This document shows positions 5,539 to 6,047 of a stretch of DNA of 6,047 bases, piece by piece. Every line of letters begins with the position of its first letter. The first letter of the stretch is position 1. The stretch is from Sulfuricella sp. (GTDB taxonomy: Bacteria > Pseudomonadota > Gammaproteobacteria > Burkholderiales > Sulfuricellaceae). Where the stretch lies: NCBI GenBank assembly GCA_030696235.1, contig JAUYSN010000120.1, positions 1 through 6,047 of the forward strand. The letters run 5' to 3'. Below the pieces are notes generated by a model, which saw nothing but the letters and a program-made list of their open reading frames with translations, was not told the DNA's origin and ran no database searches. The position numbers were made by a program, and so were the translations under genes.

Positions 5539-6047
5539 TTGCCAGATTTTTCGCGCCCCATTCCACTCGCCCACTATGCCCTGCTCGCCGTCGCCGTACT
5601 CGGCTGCTTCTTTCTCGGCATCGGCGGCTTTCCCCTGTTCGATCTCGACGAGGGCGCTTTCAGCGAAGCCACGCGCGAGATGCTGGCGAGCGGCAACTAC
5701 CTGTCCACCACGCTCAACGGCGAGCCCCGCTACGACAAGCCGATCCTGATCTACTGGCTGCAGGCGGCCAGCGCTTCCCTGTTCGGCATCAACGAATTCG
5801 CCTTCCGCCTGCCCTCTGCCTTGGCCGGCAGCGGCTGGGTGGTCTTCACCTATCTGTTCGTGCGCCGCGCCGCCAGTGCCCGGCAGGCGCTGGCGGCGGG
5901 CATCATCACCGCCAGCGCGCTGGCGGTTTCCATCATCGTCAAGGTAGCCACCGCCGATGCCCTGCTCAACCTGATGATCAGCGCCACACTGTTCAGCGCC
6001 TACCTGTTCCTGCGCTTTCGCGAACGCAAATACCTGTATTTCGCTTT
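5539..6047 (+). CDS. ArnT/PMT-type membrane glycosyltransferase (partial, runs off the right edge)
   Basis: The first 169 residues of a GT-C glycosyltransferase of the ArnT/PMT (GT39/GT83) family, which uses undecaprenyl-phosphate sugars to glycosylate lipid A or other acceptors on the periplasmic side of the inner membrane. After a first helix (about 12-31) comes the family's catalytic-loop signature FDLDEGAFSEATREML (34-49), with the acidic DLDE (36-39). LNGEPRYDKPILIYWL (59-74), the expected NG-P--DKP---YW block, and FGINEFAFRLPSAL (82-95) follow. More hydrophobic helices follow (about 96-108, 116-134, 143-158). The frame opens at 5521; the TTG at 5539 is the only plausible start giving a normal leader, with a weak GAG (5530-5532) upstream. 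No ATG occurs before the conserved loop. It is probably the third member of the lipid-linked sugar group with the genes at 2436 and 3440, now separated by the TA module and repeats. The acceptor and sugar are unknown. Confidence 0.88.
   Translation, partial: MPDFSRPIPLAHYALLAVAVLGCFFLGIGGFPLFDLDEGAFSEATREMLASGNYLSTTLNGEPRYDKPILIYWLQAASASLFGINEFAFRLPSALAGSGWVVFTYLFVRRAASARQALAAGIITASALAVSIIVKVATADALLNLMISATLFSAYLFLRFRERKYLYFA

Noticed and set aside
5441..5749. Plus-strand open frame overlapping the start of the ArnT-like gene
   Set aside because: It is out of frame with the conserved DLDEGAFSEATREML signature, and the translation is serine/alanine-rich shadow.

Overview
The window looks like chromosomal DNA of a betaproteobacterium, possibly of the Nitrosomonadales (sulfur- or iron-oxidiser relatives such as Sulfuricella or Gallionella-type genomes). 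This rests on moderately high GC, the divergent ftsK/trxB pair followed by a Smr-domain gene, and the style of the proteins. The placement is inference from gene order and protein flavour, not from a search.

Layout. The minus strand (1-382) carries the 5' end of ftsK, running off the left edge. A 164-base divergent promoter region follows, holding a striking palindrome that resembles a Fur/PerR-type operator. On the plus strand, trxB (547-1500) overlaps by one base with a Smr-domain gene (1500-2075). Immediately after the Smr stop codon sits a 272-bp non-coding element (2084-2355) with 24-bp terminal inverted repeats, an exact 9-bp flanking direct repeat, two inverted REP hairpins and a central 24-nt palindrome. 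It looks like an inserted MITE, and it separates trxB-smr from the next group.

The next group is a GT2 polyprenyl-phosphate glycosyltransferase with two C-terminal membrane helices (2436-3443). It overlaps, through a TTG start, with a lysylphosphatidylglycerol-synthase-like/flippase-like membrane protein (3440-4369). About 1.2 kb further on comes the 5' part of an ArnT/PMT-type (GT39/GT83-like) membrane glycosyltransferase (from 5539, running off the right edge). These three make a coherent chain: load a sugar on a lipid carrier, act in or move it across the inner membrane, and transfer it in the periplasm to an envelope acceptor.

The 1.2-kb gap between the second and third members holds a complete type II toxin-antitoxin pair of the ParD/ParE kind (4545-5104). 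After it comes a 434-base non-coding stretch with a second composite inverted-repeat element (5213-5387), a copy of the same 47-nt core repeat found in the first element, a 30-nt relic resembling part of the flippase-like gene, and a tandem CTTTGCG array next to the start of the ArnT-like gene. The window is thus ordinary housekeeping and envelope genes whose intergenic spaces have been colonised by mobile or repeated elements and a TA module.
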